A stretch of DNA of 64,000 nt from the NCBI GenBank assembly GCA_944739405.2, contig OX123197.2, positions 56,024,047-56,088,046 on the forward strand, written 5' to 3'. Within the stretch, counting starts at the first letter, position 1, and each line of letters opens with the position of its first letter. The notes under the pieces were generated by a model. It saw only the letters and a list, made by a program, of their open reading frames with translations, ran no database searches and was not told the origin of the DNA. Positions 62,318-64,000 of this stretch are shown here, one piece after another. The position numbers and the translations under genes were made by a program. Source of the DNA: Euclidia mi (taxonomy: Eukaryota; Arthropoda; Insecta; Lepidoptera; Erebidae).

Positions 62318-64000
62318 TACTAAAATACCCACACATAATGACGAAAAGTAACAGTATCTATGCTGTTGAGTTTCGTTTGGTAAGCGAGACTGCCGAAGGC
62401 CCAATTGCCTTTACCTTCTCGCTCATGCCGCTTCTCTTTCTATTCCTTTTCCCATCCTAGACTTCGGCAATGCACTTGTGATTCTTGCTCCTCTGGTGTT
62501 ACAGATGTCCATGGGCTGCGGTAACCGCTTACCATCAGGAGTACCGTATGCCACCTATTTTACAAAATAAAATCATCTAGATTGCCATATCTTGGTCTCT
62601 AGACAGGTTTTAATTTTCCTTCATAATCATCCTCGCTTTGAAGGATATTTGTTTCTTACAGGGTTCAATAATATATTCATTTCATTGAGATCACATATAA
62701 TTTTTTATGAAGCATTGAAGCTTACACAATAAGAAAAAAGATTTTTGCTGCAGTTTATTATTTATGATTTTCCGATTAAGCCCTTAATTATATCTTCAAG
62801 TACTACGTCAATTTCACTGCCATGTAGTGCATATTTTCATATTATGCACTGTATTCACAATAATATAATCAGTATACAGCCAAATAACAAACTATATCAT
62901 TATCCTTGCATTATTTCAGTATAATTATGTATACCTATGTTGACATGTTTTTACTTTTAAACTGTAATTATTATTCCATTCCTTTCAAATATCATGTAGT
63001 TATTACCTCTAAGATACAGGTAACCATCGTTTAAACTACGATATTAACATGTTTGGAAAACAACCAACACTTTAAAAATTCCAAAACAATTATACGGTGT
63101 TTCACATTCTTTTTACGTATTTGCATACAAGGAGGGCCAGTGTCGGGAGAATTAATATATTATGCTATAGACTAAATTCAGTTTGTACGATGCTCGTATT
63201 ACGTATAAAGACGTACAAAGCATGCATTGTGCGGTTTGCTTGTGTTTACACGAAATTGTAGTTGTTTTAGTTCTGTGTGATCTCATAGCTGTGTTCTCAA
63301 AGAGATGGTTAATAGGCAAATCAGTATGCAATAGATGTATATAGATACTAATTCTTGTCGAAGGTACATTGGTTGTTGGTCACTTTACTATTAGTTTGAT
63401 TGTAACTGAAACTAACTTAGTTTCACCCAAAATCACTGCAGCAGGTAATGCATCGAACGTAATATTGTATAACTGGTTTCATATCATCACATAAGACTCG
63501 ACTGAAATCTCGAGAAGTACGTACAGTAAATTTCGTATACTGGTCTGTAATTCGGACCATCACACTAGCTGGCAGAAGTCATAAACATCGCTGACAGTTC
63601 TCACTTTCCACAATGCAAATCAATAGAGTCTAAAATCCTTTAAAAGTGTTCAGAATCATAATGTATACCCCTTACAGTACAGCCTTAGTATGTCCTATTG
63701 TTGGCATAGCCTTGCCTTCGAATTTAAACGAAGTATTCTCTTACCTATGTTTATGTATTTCTTTCCCGTACTGCCCGTATCAATGTTATGAAAAATACCC
63801 CTTTCAGTCCCTAACATTACGTCATAACGTCCCTTAGATCGAAGTTAATAAATCAAAAAGTTTGGGTCCGGTACCCATGGTCCGCACATTTTTATCGATG
63901 CTTTGTTATGAACACATTTTGCGCTTTCATTCTTGTGATGGAAATTTGTTATGGTATATACATAGGCATAATAATATAATCGGGGTTCGGTATTAAGCTT
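62318..64000. other. AT-rich interval; possible LINE tail
   Basis: 62500-62570 (GTCCATGGGCTGCGGTAACC, GCTTACCATCAGGAGTACCG) resembles the 3' tail of another lepidopteran LINE, ending at ATAAAATC. The rest has no recognisable feature to the end of the window. Confidence 0.45.

Overview
The window looks like insect, most likely lepidopteran (moth or butterfly), nuclear DNA. No host gene, rRNA, true tRNA or CRISPR array was found. The evidence is the repeat content: Ty3/gypsy elements of several lineages, a BEL/Pao element, piggyBac-type TTAA elements, mariner relatives, RTE-type non-LTR tails and six copies of one tRNA-derived SINE. The order-level assignment is inference from these families; the mobile elements themselves are read directly.

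1-30.4 kb is a multi-level nest. A gypsy element (here G1, + strand) enters the window inside gag and ends at a probable 3' LTR (29774-30385). It is split by (a) a 16-kb BEL/Pao element (919-16983, 5-bp duplication AAAAC), (b) a 5'-truncated LINE fragment (17118-17718, 8-bp duplication), (c) a Helitron-like block carrying a ~135-bp tandem array, two MITEs and a SINE (17801-21030), (d) a piggyBac-type element at TTAA (22993-24178), and (e) a CsRn1/Kabuki-like gypsy element, G3 (24279-29289, duplication ATAC). G1 pol sequence resumes after each interruption. The BEL element is itself filled by a gypsy remnant (G4) fused to a LINE 5' half, and by two same-strand copies of an errantivirus-like gypsy (G2); one copy is complete with LTRs, the other has none.

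30.4-41.9 kb holds LINE and transposase fragments, a mariner-like element with TIRs (35699-37021) and an RTE fragment with a 12-bp duplication. These sit in a poorly understood repeat whose arms (35.0-37.3 kb and 40.4-41.4 kb) are inverted copies of each other.

41.9-46.9 kb is a nearly intact gypsy element (G5) with 202-bp LTRs. It carries two premature stops and one 31-bp palindromic duplication.

46.9-55.5 kb contains AT microsatellites, a MITE, and a second copy of the mariner-like element. That copy is split by a long-TIR element that itself holds an internally deleted piggyBac. A LINE fragment, a Mag-like gypsy (G6) with lost catalytic residues and a maT-type (DD37D) transposase relic follow. 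55.5-64 kb is AT-rich, with SINEs and TIR elements and no recognisable gene.

Almost every coding region is decayed. The best-preserved frames are the BEL integrase, G5 gag/pol, the G2 reverse transcriptase and a small membrane-protein frame (ORF3) in G3. Comparisons between copies inside the window (empty sites, shared lesions, duplications) give most of the dating and mechanism information.
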